DNA of 64,000 nucleotides from Persicitalea sp963716085 (GCA_963716085.1 OY970288.1:1364001-1428000), one strand, 5' to 3'. Counted from the stretch's first letter, positions 27,030-37,200 are shown. A program made the numbers and translations. The notes: a model not told the origin generated them from the sequence alone.

Positions 27030-27160
27030 CTGAGGTTTGGCCCCTCTGGGGCCACTTTTGTTCGGACGGCGGTCGCCGTTTTTGAGTCGAAAGTCGCTTC
27101 CGGGAAAGAACTGCTCTCATAGCAACAGCGGCTCTCGGCCCCAGAGGGGCCAAATCTCAG
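27030..27160. repeat. CTGAGG-ended palindromic element, copy 1
   Basis: The left end CTGAGGTTTGGCCCCTCTGG and the right end, reverse-complemented, CTGAGATTTGGCCCCTCTGG nearly match. Each end holds a hairpin GGCCCC-TCT-GGGGCC. The core shares GAAAGAACTGCTCTC and TAGCAACAGCGGCTCTCGG with copy 2, which follows 14 bases later in the same direction. Confidence 0.85.
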
Positions 27161-27174
27161 TTCCTTCTTCTCTA

Positions 27175-27318
27175 CTGAGGTTTGGCCCCTCTGGGGCGGC
27201 TTTTGTTCGGACGGCCGCCGTCGCCTTAGCCCCCGAACAGCAAGGCAAATTCCTTTTCTCGGAAAGAACTGCTCTCGTAGCAACAGCGGCTCTCGGCTCC
27301 GTAGGAGCCTAACCTCAG
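27175..27318. repeat. CTGAGG-ended palindromic element, copy 2
   Basis: The left end is like copy 1, but the right-end hairpin reads GGCTCC-GTA-GGAGCC instead of GGCCCC-TCT-GGGGCC. Both arms changed together, so pairing is kept. The core is slightly longer than in copy 1. Confidence 0.85.
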
Positions 27319-27557
27319 TAGAAACGAAAAGATAAGAGCGCGGAATACCCGCCCCGTAGGGTGCGGTACATCCGGTAGCAGGCGGCAATAAGCCCCTTCA
27401 TCTTGAATTATAAATAACCCCGCTGGCAACAACCAAAAAAAATCTTCACCAGGCGGGGGCACAAATCCTGTTTTTTCTCTTCATGGTATAAAGGACGCTC
27501 CGCTCGAAAGTCGAACGGTTCAATAAAGCGTATCACCTATACCAAACCAATTTAACC

Positions 27558-30500
27558 ATGAGAAAAATACTACCAGGGCTGCTGCTGGTGCTGCTGGCTT
27601 CTACCAGTCGCGGCCAAACGATGCTGGCGAAAGCCACCCCGAATGACGCCGCCACCGAATCATCGACCCGCACTACCATTATGGCGGTGCAAAAAACAAT
27701 CTCCGGGAAAGTCACCGACCAAAGTACGGGCGAAGGCCTGCCGGGCGTGAGCATCGTGGCCAAGAGTACCTCCAACGGCACCACCACCGACGCCAACGGC
27801 AACTACCGCCTGACGGTGGCCGACAATGTCACGACGCTGGTTTTCTCCTTCGTGGGATTCGAGCGCGTGGAGGAAGAGATAAACAACCGTAGCGTCATTG
27901 ACCTCAGTCTCGCCCCTGACATTCAGGCACTTTCCGAGGTGGTGGTCGTAGGTTACGGTACACAGGAGGCCCGCGACGTGACGGGGGCCGTTGCTATGAT
28001 TACCAGCAAAGAGATTGAAACTCTTCCGCTCACCACGACAGACCAAGCTTTGCAGGGCCGAGTTCCGGGCGTACAGGTAACGCAGGCGTCCAGCGCACCC
28101 GGTGGCGGCGTGACCATCCGTATTCGGGGCGGCAACTCGATGATCGGGGGGAACGAACCGCTCTTTGTCATCGATGGATTCCCGATCAGCCAGAGCAATG
28201 CGCCTAATCCGACTGGCCGAGGATTCAATGAGAATTTGCAGGATCCCGCCAACCCCCTGGCTGCCCTCAATCCCAACGACATCGAGTCTATCACCATTTT
28301 AAAGGATGCCTCCGCGACAGCCATCTATGGAGCAAGAGGTGCCAACGGGGTAGTACTCATAACGACTAAGCGGGGAAAAGCAGGTAAAACCAATGTGACG
28401 CTGGATAGCTACTACGGCGTCCAGCAGGTGGCCCGCCAGTACCCAGTGATGAACCGGGACGAGTTCATCGCTTTTGCTAATGAGAATGCGGTCAACGCGA
28501 AGCAGAAGCTGCCCTACCCCGATCCGGTGAGTTCGTACCCTGACATCAACTGGCAGGACGAAGTCTTCCGCACCGCTCCCATGCAAAGCCACCAGCTAGG
28601 TCTGAGTGGCGGCGATGAAAAGACCCGCTTTTCGCTATCAGGCAACTATTTTAACCAGCAGGGTATCGTCAAAAAGTCCGGATTGACCCGGTATTCCCTT
28701 CGGTTAAACCTGGATCGGAACGTCGGGAAGCGCTTGACCGTCGGCAACAGTCTGTTGATTAGCCGAAGCAACAACGACCGGGCTTTAGCCGGCGGCGGAC
28801 AAAACACCGACGCGGGTGTATTGTTAGCCACTTTGTGGATGCCACCCACGCTGCCTATTTTTAAGGAAGATGGCACTTACAATAACGGTCTCGACTCGCG
28901 GCTAACGAGTCAATTGGGCCACGACAATCCTTTGCAGTTCGTTAATGATATGTCCGACAACCTGATTAATGAACGGGTACTGGGCAATGTGTATGCTCAG
29001 TATGACTTAACCGATAAGATAAAGCTACGGGTTAGTGGCGGCGCGGATCTGGAAAACCAGGATCGCAAGATGTACTTCGGCAGCACCACTCTCAAAGGCG
29101 CTGGTGGTGGACAAGGCGTTATTTCCGGCAACAAGCGACTTTCTCTACTAAACGAGAACACCCTTACTTATGACAATACTTTTGGTAAACTGCACGACCT
29201 GAATGTGGTGGTAGGTTATACGGTTCAGCAAGAGACCTACGAGACTACGAGCATGTGGGCGAGGGGCTTCCCCTCGGATCGCCAGGGAGTCGATAACATT
29301 GGCGCGGCCACCCAAGTGGGTTCCATCAGCTCTGACAAGAGCCAGTGGCGATTGAATTCCTGGTTAGGAAGGATAAACTATAAATTCGACAATCGGTACT
29401 TGCTGACAGTAAGCGCCAGAGCGGATGGCTCTTCGCGATTTGGAAAAAGTAATCGCTGGGGGTTCTTTCCCTCCGCCGCACTAGCCTGGAGGGTATCAGA
29501 TGAGGCGTTCATGAGTAGCCTTCCCGCCATTAGCGACCTAAAATTGCGCGTGAGTGTCGGCGTTACCGGTAATTCCGAGATCGATGCTTACCCTGCGCTG
29601 GCAAGGCTTCAGCAAGCCAATTACCCTTACGATGATCAGTTGGAAAACGGCGTGCGGCCCGTGCAGGTGGCTAATCCCGATTTGAAATGGGAAAGCACCC
29701 GGCAACTGAACCTTGGAGCGGATTGGGGCTTTTTCAAAGATCGCCTTACGTTCAGTTATAACTACTATTACAAGACGACCTACGACCTGCTGCTTCCGGT
29801 CGATCTGCCTAAGATCACGGGTTTCTCCACGGCCATACTGAACTCGGGCAGCATCAGAAACAAGGGAATGGAGTTTGCGGTGGGGGGACGACCCCTGGTA
29901 GGAAACTTCAAATGGGATCTGAACGGATTCGTATCCTTCAATCGAAGCGAAATCCTCAGCTTGGGAGAGTCCACTCCTTTCTTCGTGCAAGAAATCGGAG
30001 GCGGGCAGGTGAGCAACTACGGGAAGGATACCGGCCCTTTCCTTGACGTGGGGCTTCCGGTTGGCACATTCTTTACCTGGCACGCGCTTGGCATTTTTAA
30101 GACCCAGGAGGAGATACTCGCCCACGGAGCGCAAGTAAAAGATGGAGCGGTACCCGGAGACATCAAGGTGTTTGATAAAAACGGGGACGGAAAAATAGAT
30201 AACCAGGACAAGCAGGTGGTAGGGAACCCTGAGCCGGACTTCATTTTCGGAATGACGAATAATTTCCAGTACCGGAGCTTCGATTTGAGCGTTTTTGTCC
30301 AAGGTTCCTACGGCAACGATATCATGAATATGAACAGCAACTTTTTGGAGTTCGGAGCCGTCACATTCGCCAACGCAAGCAAGAGAATGTTGAATCGCTG
30401 GAGTCCGGCCAATCCCGATGGGCTGTATCAGGGAGCGGTAGGCAAGCCGACGAGGGTATATCAGCGCTACACCGACCTCCAATTCGTTGAAGATGGCTCC

Positions 30501-30734
30501 TACCTGCGGGTCAAAAACATTACCCTGGGCTACCGACTTCCTGCCAATAAGGTAGCCAACCTGGACAGATTGAGGGTTTACGCCAGTGTTCAGAATGCTT
30601 TCACTTTTACAAATTATCAGGGATTCAACCCTGACGTTAACGCCCGTGGTCAGAATACCCTACTTCGGGGAATCGACCTAGGAACCTACCCACTAGCCCG
30701 TATCTATACGCTGGGTCTCAACATTTCACTATAA
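27558..30734 (+). CDS. SusC/RagA family TonB-linked outer-membrane transporter without STN domain
   Basis: A 1058-residue receptor with a signal peptide (MRKILPGLLLVLLASTSRGQ), CPD domain (about residues 45-130), plug (SEVVVVGYGTQEARDVTGAV; IRIRGGNSMIGG) and barrel ending LGLNISL. It lacks the STN domain, so it is not expected to signal through a FecR protein, and no sigma/FecR pair lies next to it. Control may come from another regulator. SusD follows 12 bases later and a series of sulfatases and glycan-active genes follows in the same direction, making this the uptake pair of the large plus-strand locus. Confidence 0.96.
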   Translation: MRKILPGLLLVLLASTSRGQTMLAKATPNDAATESSTRTTIMAVQKTISGKVTDQSTGEGLPGVSIVAKSTSNGTTTDANGNYRLTVADNVTTLVFSFVGFERVEEEINNRSVIDLSLAPDIQALSEVVVVGYGTQEARDVTGAVAMITSKEIETLPLTTTDQALQGRVPGVQVTQASSAPGGGVTIRIRGGNSMIGGNEPLFVIDGFPISQSNAPNPTGRGFNENLQDPANPLAALNPNDIESITILKDASATAIYGARGANGVVLITTKRGKAGKTNVTLDSYYGVQQVARQYPVMNRDEFIAFANENAVNAKQKLPYPDPVSSYPDINWQDEVFRTAPMQSHQLGLSGGDEKTRFSLSGNYFNQQGIVKKSGLTRYSLRLNLDRNVGKRLTVGNSLLISRSNNDRALAGGGQNTDAGVLLATLWMPPTLPIFKEDGTYNNGLDSRLTSQLGHDNPLQFVNDMSDNLINERVLGNVYAQYDLTDKIKLRVSGGADLENQDRKMYFGSTTLKGAGGGQGVISGNKRLSLLNENTLTYDNTFGKLHDLNVVVGYTVQQETYETTSMWARGFPSDRQGVDNIGAATQVGSISSDKSQWRLNSWLGRINYKFDNRYLLTVSARADGSSRFGKSNRWGFFPSAALAWRVSDEAFMSSLPAISDLKLRVSVGVTGNSEIDAYPALARLQQANYPYDDQLENGVRPVQVANPDLKWESTRQLNLGADWGFFKDRLTFSYNYYYKTTYDLLLPVDLPKITGFSTAILNSGSIRNKGMEFAVGGRPLVGNFKWDLNGFVSFNRSEILSLGESTPFFVQEIGGGQVSNYGKDTGPFLDVGLPVGTFFTWHALGIFKTQEEILAHGAQVKDGAVPGDIKVFDKNGDGKIDNQDKQVVGNPEPDFIFGMTNNFQYRSFDLSVFVQGSYGNDIMNMNSNFLEFGAVTFANASKRMLNRWSPANPDGLYQGAVGKPTRVYQRYTDLQFVEDGSYLRVKNITLGYRLPANKVANLDRLRVYASVQNAFTFTNYQGFNPDVNARGQNTLLRGIDLGTYPLARIYTLGLNISL

Positions 30735-30746
30735 CTGAAAAGCATC

Positions 30747-32198
30747 ATGAAAAAGCTTTATAAATTATCACTCGCCATCGTTTTGCTGAGCCAAAGTGCC
30801 TGCAATGATTTAGACACGAAAGTTTTTTCTTTCGATCAGCCGGAAGATTTTTTCACCTCCGAGAAAAGCGCGCAATTAGCTCTGAATGGTGCGTACGATG
30901 TCTTGCAAGGCGGGTACATCACTGGATATTACGAACTCAATGAAGTGCCTTCGGAATTTTTGACTAATGCGAATGTGAACACTGACCGGGAGGAATTAGA
31001 TATTTTGGAGGTTACGGCTAACAACTTGTTCGTAAACAGATTCTGGGCCAGTGCTTATGATGCGATCAACCGAACTAACTTGGTTATCGACCGTGTGCAA
31101 GGGATCACTTTCAAGAATGAAGCCAATAAGCAGCGGATCATTGCAGAGGCTCGCTTTCTTCGGGGACTGCACTACTTCAACCTTGTTCGCTTTTTCGGCG
31201 GCGTTCCGCTTCGGCTTAGCGAAACCACCTCACTGAAGAATATCCGTCAGGCCCGTGACCCGCTCGAGGCTGTGTACAATCAGGCTATCTTACCCGACCT
31301 GCAATTTGCCGTTGGGAACTTACCTATCCGCTCAGTTTCCAAACTGGGCAGAGCCACCAAAGGAGCGGCTCAAACCGTACTGGCCAAGGTGTATATGACC
31401 CTGGGGCAATGGTCCGAAGCACAAAAGCAAATAGATGCCATCGTGACATCGAACGAGTACTCGCTGCTTCCCAACTACGAATCCCTCTGGAACGGAAGAA
31501 CTCAAAACTCCAAAGAAATTGTATTTTCCATCCAGTACTCCACCGCACCGGGTGAGAACAGCAACTACCTGACCAGTAATTTTGCCCCCAGTGGTTCTGG
31601 CCTTACCTTTCGCGACAACGGAAGAAATATGGTAGCGGAGATGCCCTTTTTTGAAGGCTTTCCGAAGGGTCCCCGGAAAAATCCCACTTTCCTTACCGAA
31701 TTTACAGTTAATGGCAAAACCACGAACTACACTCAGTTTGATCAAGGCAGGGTTCCCTATCCCAGTACCAATAAGTTTTTCGACCTCAGCGTTTCCGCGA
31801 ATGAGAGTGTAGATTTTCCGATGCTCCGTTACGCCGACGTACTTTTAATGCAGGCTGAAACGCTCAACGAGGTCAATAAATCACCTACTGCCAATGCTTA
31901 TCAGGCAATCAATACTGTCCGGGAAAGGGCGGGTTTAGAAGATCTTCCTGCCGGGTTGACCTACCAACAATTCAGCGATGCGGTGTTTGAGGAAAGGCGG
32001 TGGGAACTGGCCTACGAGGGACACGGACTGCTTGACCTTTACCGGACCAAGCGGCTAAATTACCTTGAAAAGACTGCCGCCGCCAGCAAGCAAACGCCAA
32101 ATAACATCAAAATAACGCCAACGAAGTATTTACTGCCGATTCCCTTTACAGAGGTTTTGGCTAGTGATGGCTTGATCGAGCAGAATCCGGGGTATTAG
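30747..32198 (+). CDS. SusD/RagB family glycan-binding lipoprotein
   Basis: A 483-residue lipoprotein (lipobox SQSAC, Cys19). Typical SusD features are the N-terminal FSFDQPEDFFTSEKSAQLAL, RFLRGLHYFNLVRFFGGVPL in the TPR region and the C-terminal EERRWELAYEGHGLLDLYR with the ending LIEQNPGY. It partners the SusC gene 12 bases upstream and should capture the glycan that the following sulfatases process. A long imperfect hairpin after the gene may separate its transcript from the sulfatases. Confidence 0.96.
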   Translation: MKKLYKLSLAIVLLSQSACNDLDTKVFSFDQPEDFFTSEKSAQLALNGAYDVLQGGYITGYYELNEVPSEFLTNANVNTDREELDILEVTANNLFVNRFWASAYDAINRTNLVIDRVQGITFKNEANKQRIIAEARFLRGLHYFNLVRFFGGVPLRLSETTSLKNIRQARDPLEAVYNQAILPDLQFAVGNLPIRSVSKLGRATKGAAQTVLAKVYMTLGQWSEAQKQIDAIVTSNEYSLLPNYESLWNGRTQNSKEIVFSIQYSTAPGENSNYLTSNFAPSGSGLTFRDNGRNMVAEMPFFEGFPKGPRKNPTFLTEFTVNGKTTNYTQFDQGRVPYPSTNKFFDLSVSANESVDFPMLRYADVLLMQAETLNEVNKSPTANAYQAINTVRERAGLEDLPAGLTYQQFSDAVFEERRWELAYEGHGLLDLYRTKRLNYLEKTAAASKQTPNNIKITPTKYLLPIPFTEVLASDGLIEQNPGY

Positions 32199-32252
32199 CA
32201 ATTTTGAATGAGTAAATGAGAGACCGGGCTGGCGTCCCAGTGAGCGAATACC

Positions 32253-32307
32253 AAAGCCGCCCTTCCCGGGACTTATTTACCAGTAAGTACCCTGGAAGAG
32301 AGGCTTT
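32253..32307 (+). terminator. Long imperfect hairpin after the second SusCD pair
   Basis: AAAGCC (32253) pairs with GGCTTT (32302-32307), with further pairing TTCC/GGAA and ACTTA/TAAGT inside, followed by GATTTTTGT. It may end most SusCD transcripts before the sulfatase genes. Confidence 0.5.
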
Positions 32308-32366
32308 GATTTTTGTCTTTCACCTGTTTTTTTCGGCAACAGAGATTTTTAACTCAAACAAGCCCG

Positions 32367-33821
32367 ATGTTCTGCTATCTGACCAAAAGTATAAAGACTC
32401 AGTTTCTTCTTCTTGCCTTGCTTTCTACGCTGGTCGCTTGTTCCAATGAAAGCGGTCAAAGCGTTTCCAAAAAAAGTACCCAGCCCAACATCGTCTTCCT
32501 TCTCGCCGACGACATGGGTTACGGCGATCTGGGCTGCTACGGCAGCCAGTCCATCGAGACGCCCCACATTGATTCGCTGGCGGCTTCTGGCCTGCGGTTC
32601 ACGAATTTTTATTCTGGTTCGGCGGTGTGTACGCCCTCGCGGGCGTGTATCATGACGGGCAAGTTCCCGCTGCGCTACGACATCCGCCAGCACTTCCGGG
32701 ATAGCGTAGAGTACCTGCCCGCCGCCGCCCGTACGCTGCCCGAAGTACTGCACGACGCGGGCTACACCACGGCCCACATTGGCAAGTGGCACCTGGGTGG
32801 GCTTCGCCTGTCGGATGTCGAGCGGAGACAGAAAAGCGAAACCGCCCTGCCCGGTCCGCTGCAACACGGCTTCGACCACTACCTGACCAACATCGAGGGC
32901 GCGCCCATCCGTCCCCGGCTGGTGAGCGAGCGACAACTTTACCGCCAGGGTGGCAAGTACATGCTCCGCAACGACGAGCGCGCCGCGCCCAACGACCAGC
33001 ACTGGACCGAAATCAAAGTCGATGAAGCCATCAAGCTGCTCGACGGCTGGAAGGACGGCGACAAACCCTTTTTCCTGAATATGTGGTTCGACGTGCCGCA
33101 CACGCCCTACGAACCTGCCCCCGAGCCGCACCTATCGAAGTACGCCGCGCTGGGCGTGGAGGGGGATCAACTTTACTTCCGCTCGATGGTCTCACACCTG
33201 GATGCCCAGATCGGGCGGCTTATCCAGCATTTGCGGGAAAACGGGCAGTTGGAAAATACGCTCATCGTCTTCACCTCCGATAATGGCCCTGCCTTCCAGG
33301 GTAGTCCCGGCCCGTTCAAGGGCGGCAAGACCGACCTGCACGAGGGCGGCATCCGCGTGCCGATGTTCGCGGTTTGGGCCGGACACATCGCGGCGGGACA
33401 GCACACTTTTCAGCCCGCTCACATGGCCGACCTGCTGCCGACATTTGGCAAAATAGCGGGAGGTACTTTGCCCGATAAGCTCGACGGCATCGACATCATG
33501 CCCCTGCTCACGGGCGACGGACAAATGGCCGACCGGGGGGTACTTTTGTGGCAGATGGATTTGTACAGAGGTTTCCAGAATCAAGGCCCCAAGCCTACGC
33601 CCTACGCCACGTCGGTGGCGACGGACGGCAAGTGGAAACTGCTGACCGACAGCCTGAAACCCACCGAACTATTCAATCTCGCACAAGACCACCGCGAACT
33701 GTACAACCTGCTGGGAGAACACCCGGAAATCGAAGCGCGGCTGCTGGAAGCCCTCCGAAAGTACCACGAAGAATCACGCGAGGGATGGCAGCAAATCCCG
33801 GAACCGATCGAGCAGTATTAG
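32367..33821 (+). CDS. Sulfatase (S1 arylsulfatase family), lipoprotein
   Basis: A 484-residue sulfatase with a lipoprotein signal (lipobox STLVAC). The metal site begins with IVFLLADDMGYGDLGC. The formylglycine motif is CTPSRACIMTG, with Cys88 the residue to be converted; later sites include AHIGKWHLGG and SDNGPAF. Type S1 enzymes remove sulfate esters from glycans after maturation by a formylglycine-forming system, which is not in this window. The start at 32367 directly precedes the signal peptide. The next sulfatase follows 24 bases later. The exact S1 subfamily and sugar are not determined. Confidence 0.93.
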   Translation: MFCYLTKSIKTQFLLLALLSTLVACSNESGQSVSKKSTQPNIVFLLADDMGYGDLGCYGSQSIETPHIDSLAASGLRFTNFYSGSAVCTPSRACIMTGKFPLRYDIRQHFRDSVEYLPAAARTLPEVLHDAGYTTAHIGKWHLGGLRLSDVERRQKSETALPGPLQHGFDHYLTNIEGAPIRPRLVSERQLYRQGGKYMLRNDERAAPNDQHWTEIKVDEAIKLLDGWKDGDKPFFLNMWFDVPHTPYEPAPEPHLSKYAALGVEGDQLYFRSMVSHLDAQIGRLIQHLRENGQLENTLIVFTSDNGPAFQGSPGPFKGGKTDLHEGGIRVPMFAVWAGHIAAGQHTFQPAHMADLLPTFGKIAGGTLPDKLDGIDIMPLLTGDGQMADRGVLLWQMDLYRGFQNQGPKPTPYATSVATDGKWKLLTDSLKPTELFNLAQDHRELYNLLGEHPEIEARLLEALRKYHEESREGWQQIPEPIEQY

Positions 33822-33845
33822 GGTGTTTATTTTTAAAAATTTTGA

Positions 33846-35276
33846 ATGAATAAAATACTGGCAGATTTCAGAATGTGGACAAAACCGATAATGTACGCGG
33901 CGTTGCTTATGCTGGGGGCAACGATGGGCTGCCAGAAAGACGCTGATTCGTCCCAAAAGCAAACGCAACGCCCCAACATCATTTTCCTGCTCACCGACGA
34001 CCAGCGGTGGGATGCCATGGGCGCTATGGGCAATACCATCATACAAACGCCCCAGATGGATCGGTTGGCCAGGGACGGTACGCTATTCAAGTACGCCCAC
34101 GTCACGACCTCCATTTGCGGCACCAGCCGCGCCAGTCTGCTGACCGGGCAGTACGAGCGTCGGCACGGTGTTCGGAATCACGGATTGATGTCCGACGAGG
34201 CCATTGCGAATGGCTATCCGCTTTTGCTTAAAAAAAACGGGTACCGCATCGGGTTCATCGGCAAGTATGACCTGCAGGGAGCCCCCATCGAATCGTACAA
34301 CTACTGGAAAGGGGCGACTGGAGGCTCGCCCAAATACGACAACGTCGATGAACAGGGCAACTACATCCACTACACCCGTATGTGCGAGAATAACGCCCTG
34401 GAATTTTTGCGCACCAACGAGGACGGGCAACCTTTCTGCCTGACGGTAGGCTTCAAAGCTCCGCACGTACAGGATGCCGATCCGAGGCAATTCGTGCCTG
34501 ATCCGGCCTACGGCGGTATGTACCAGGACGTGGTGATCCCTACTCCTAAAACCGCCGGAGACGAATATTTTTATGGTGTTTTTCCCGAATGGTTCACTAC
34601 CAACAACGAGTCCCGGATACGCTGGAAGGCCCGCTTTTCCACGCCCGAACTGTACCAGCACTCGGTCAAGAATTACTACCGCCTGATCTACGGAGTCGAT
34701 GTGGCTCTGGGTAGCATCCGTCAGGAACTGGAACGTCAGGGCTTGGCCGATAATACCATCATTATTTTCATGGGCGATAACGGCTTCTACCTGGGTGAGC
34801 ACGGCCTGGCGGGGAAGTGGTACGGCCATCAGGAGTCGATCCGGGTGCCGTTGATTTACTACGATCCTAGACTTCCCAAAAAGCTACGGGGCCAACCGAG
34901 TGACGACATGGTGCTGAACGTCGACATCGCCCCTACCATCCTGGACGCAGCGGGTGTGAAACCCTGGGAAGCTTCGCAAGGAAAAAGCTTTCTGCCGATT
35001 GTGCGGGGAGAAAAGCCAGACTGGCGCAATGAATTCTTCTACGAACATCGGTTTCACCGACCACCGGACGTTTCCAAAATCCCGAAGTCAGAAGGCGTAG
35101 TGACCCGAAAGACCAAGTACCTCCGGTACATCGAATCAGACCCCATGTTCGAGGAACTTTACGACCTGGAGCGCGATCCGCTCGAAACCAATAACCTGGC
35201 TACCGACCCAACCCACCGGGATTTATTGGCAAAAATGCGGGTGAAGTGTGACCAACTGTTGGAAGCCGCTAAGTAA
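33846..35276 (+). CDS. Sulfatase (S1 family) with variant CGTSR maturation motif, lipoprotein
   Basis: A 476-residue protein with lipobox ATMGC. The metal-binding start is IIFLLTDDQRWDAMG. The maturation motif reads ICGTSRASLLTG with Cys91; the usual C-x-P/A-S-R has Thr in the third position here. Other family sites (FIGKYDLQGAP, MGDNGFYLGEHGLAGK) are present, so the fold looks intact. The EHGLAGKWYGHQESIRVP stretch is like N-acetylglucosamine-6-sulfatase or choline-sulfatase-like groups, a weak hint at best. It lies 24 bases after the previous sulfatase and is probably cotranscribed. Confidence 0.9.
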   Translation: MNKILADFRMWTKPIMYAALLMLGATMGCQKDADSSQKQTQRPNIIFLLTDDQRWDAMGAMGNTIIQTPQMDRLARDGTLFKYAHVTTSICGTSRASLLTGQYERRHGVRNHGLMSDEAIANGYPLLLKKNGYRIGFIGKYDLQGAPIESYNYWKGATGGSPKYDNVDEQGNYIHYTRMCENNALEFLRTNEDGQPFCLTVGFKAPHVQDADPRQFVPDPAYGGMYQDVVIPTPKTAGDEYFYGVFPEWFTTNNESRIRWKARFSTPELYQHSVKNYYRLIYGVDVALGSIRQELERQGLADNTIIIFMGDNGFYLGEHGLAGKWYGHQESIRVPLIYYDPRLPKKLRGQPSDDMVLNVDIAPTILDAAGVKPWEASQGKSFLPIVRGEKPDWRNEFFYEHRFHRPPDVSKIPKSEGVVTRKTKYLRYIESDPMFEELYDLERDPLETNNLATDPTHRDLLAKMRVKCDQLLEAAK

Positions 35277-35325
35277 AAGCGATACGCCCGGCCTGGTTTA
35301 ACATTGCAGATACGCATTTCTCGAA

Positions 35326-37197
35326 ATGCACTCACACCAAAAAAAGAAGAAATTGACTAAAATTACCAGCATACTGTTTTTCCTCTCCGTAGCTGCAATA
35401 GCACAGCCTGGCACCGCCGACGAGCCTATCCGCTACGCTGGTGAACCAAAGCTAGTAGATCAGGCGTACCACGACGGACAGTTACGTCCGGCAGTTGGGG
35501 TGCATAGTTACCAGATTATGCGGGCCAATGCCACGCATGGCCGCACCGAGGGGGCGCGGCATGGCTACAACCACTCGCCGATGCTGGCGTATTGGAACGA
35601 CACCTACTTCGTCCAGTATGTCAGCAGCCAATGGAACGAACACGGCATCCCGACACAGGTCTATCTCACGCAGTCGAAGGACGGTATTGCTTGGGAAGAC
35701 CCGCGTATGCTGTTTCCGGCCATCGAGTACGCGCCGGGCAAGCAGACCATCGCCACCCACCGCATGGGCTTCTATACCGCAACCAACGGGCGGCTGCTCG
35801 CCATGAGTTTCTACGGCATCCCCGTCGGGCCGACCGATAGCCCTAACACGGGCTTTGGCGTCGGCCGCGGCATTCGGGAGATTTACCGGGACGGCAGCCT
35901 GGGGCCCATCTACTTCATCCGCGTCATGCCCCACGCGGGCTACGACGAGAAGAAGGCCGCCGCGTTCTACCCGATGTACACGGCTTCGCCCGACGCGGGT
36001 TTCAAGGCCGCTTGCGAGGCTTTGCTCGCCGACAAGCTGGTAGTGCAACAATGGTGGGAAGAAGACCGCCCCAAGGACGATTTCTACGCCCTCGACCCCA
36101 CTAAAACGCCCCTTTTCGCGGCCAACGCTTTATCCTTCTACCACCGGAAGGATGGCAAGACCGTGGGACTATGGAAAAACGCCTGGGCCGCGCTGGCCGA
36201 TCCCGAGGGTAAGGCGTGGACCACTCCCGTGCAAATCGCCTCGAAGCCCACCTCTTCTTCAAAAGAATGGGGGCAGCGCACCGACGACGGCCGTTACGCC
36301 ATCGCCTACGACCCCATGCCCAAGACGTCCTTCCGCTACCCGCTGGCGGTCATCACCAGCGACGACGGCATCGTCTTCGACAGTATGCTCGTCGTGCAGA
36401 CCGAGGTGCCGCCGGGACGGTATTTCGGCAAATTCAAGGAGCGCGGCTCCAATTACGTACGCGGCATCGCCGAGGGAAACGGCAACCCACCGGGCAACGC
36501 CATGCCCCTCGTGTACAGCATGAATAAGGAAGACGTATGGATTTCGCACGTTCCAGTACCCGTCACTGGCAAAGTGACCAAGGCTATCGATGAAGATTTT
36601 GAAAACGAAAATTCCCTGGATCAGTTGAACATCTACGCCCCGGTTTGGGCCCCCGTCAGCCGCGCAATGGTCGAGAGCCACAACTGGGTGCTGAAACTCA
36701 GCGACGCCAACCCCTACGACTACGCCAAGGTGGTGCAGGTGTTTCCCGAGACCCAGAAAGTCACCATCGAGTTCAGGCTCAACCTTCACGAAATGGATCT
36801 GGGCCGCTTCGAAATCGACGTGCTGGACAAAGTCGGTAACCGAGCCGTCATGCTGGAATACGACGGGTAATTCTTTGCCAATAAAGTATGGGATGGGCTG
36901 GTGGCCGAACGCCTGAAACCCTACAAAACCAACGAATGGTACCCCGTCCGGCTGGACATCGATGTGGCAGGCCAGACCTTCGATTTATCAATTAGTGGCC
37001 AGAAAGCGCTGACTGCCGGGAAATTTCACCACCCGGTCGAGAGCGTCGAACGCCTCGAAATGCGCACCGGGTTCTACCGCCGCGAAAACCAGTACCCGCA
37101 CGTCCACGACATCCGAAAAACGGGTCCAATTTACACGGATGGGGATGAGAAAGTGGCCGAATGCGTAGTTTACGTGGATGATTTGAAAATCAGGTGA
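35326..37197 (+). pseudogene. Sialidase-fold (Asp-box) glycan-active protein interrupted by an in-frame stop
   Basis: The reading frame is open from ATG 35326 to TAA 36868-36870, then continues in the same frame without another stop until TGA at 37197. The two parts (514 and about 108 residues) together match the intact minus-strand relative at 52029-53918 along its length, for example QQWWEEDRPKDDFY against FQWWEEDRSEDGYY. Asp-box-like motifs SKDGIAWEDP and TSDDGIVFDS suggest a beta-propeller; the C-terminal part is LamG-like and is where the stop falls. A CAA-to-TAA change would explain it. The truncated protein would lack half of the C-terminal domain. Function unproven; sialidase-like or other exo-glycosidase. 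Confidence 0.8.
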
Positions 37198-37200
37198 CTG

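Larger units (their letters stand above)
26931..27557. other. Repeat-filled intergenic region upstream of the second SusC
   Basis: The gap contains no gene I can support. From left to right it holds an imperfect hairpin CACGCCCGAATTCCGGCGTG (26941-26960), a short CCCCTACGGGG hairpin near 26990, two related elements with CTGAGG ends (described separately), a GC-rich partial hairpin near 27350 and about 180 bases of leader before SusC. The SusC promoter should be in the last part, but no clear -7 box is seen. Confidence 0.7.

Noticed and set aside
26931..27557. CRISPR-like array in the repeat-rich gap
   Set aside because: Only two related units, unequal in length, with inverted ends and no regular short repeat-spacer pattern.
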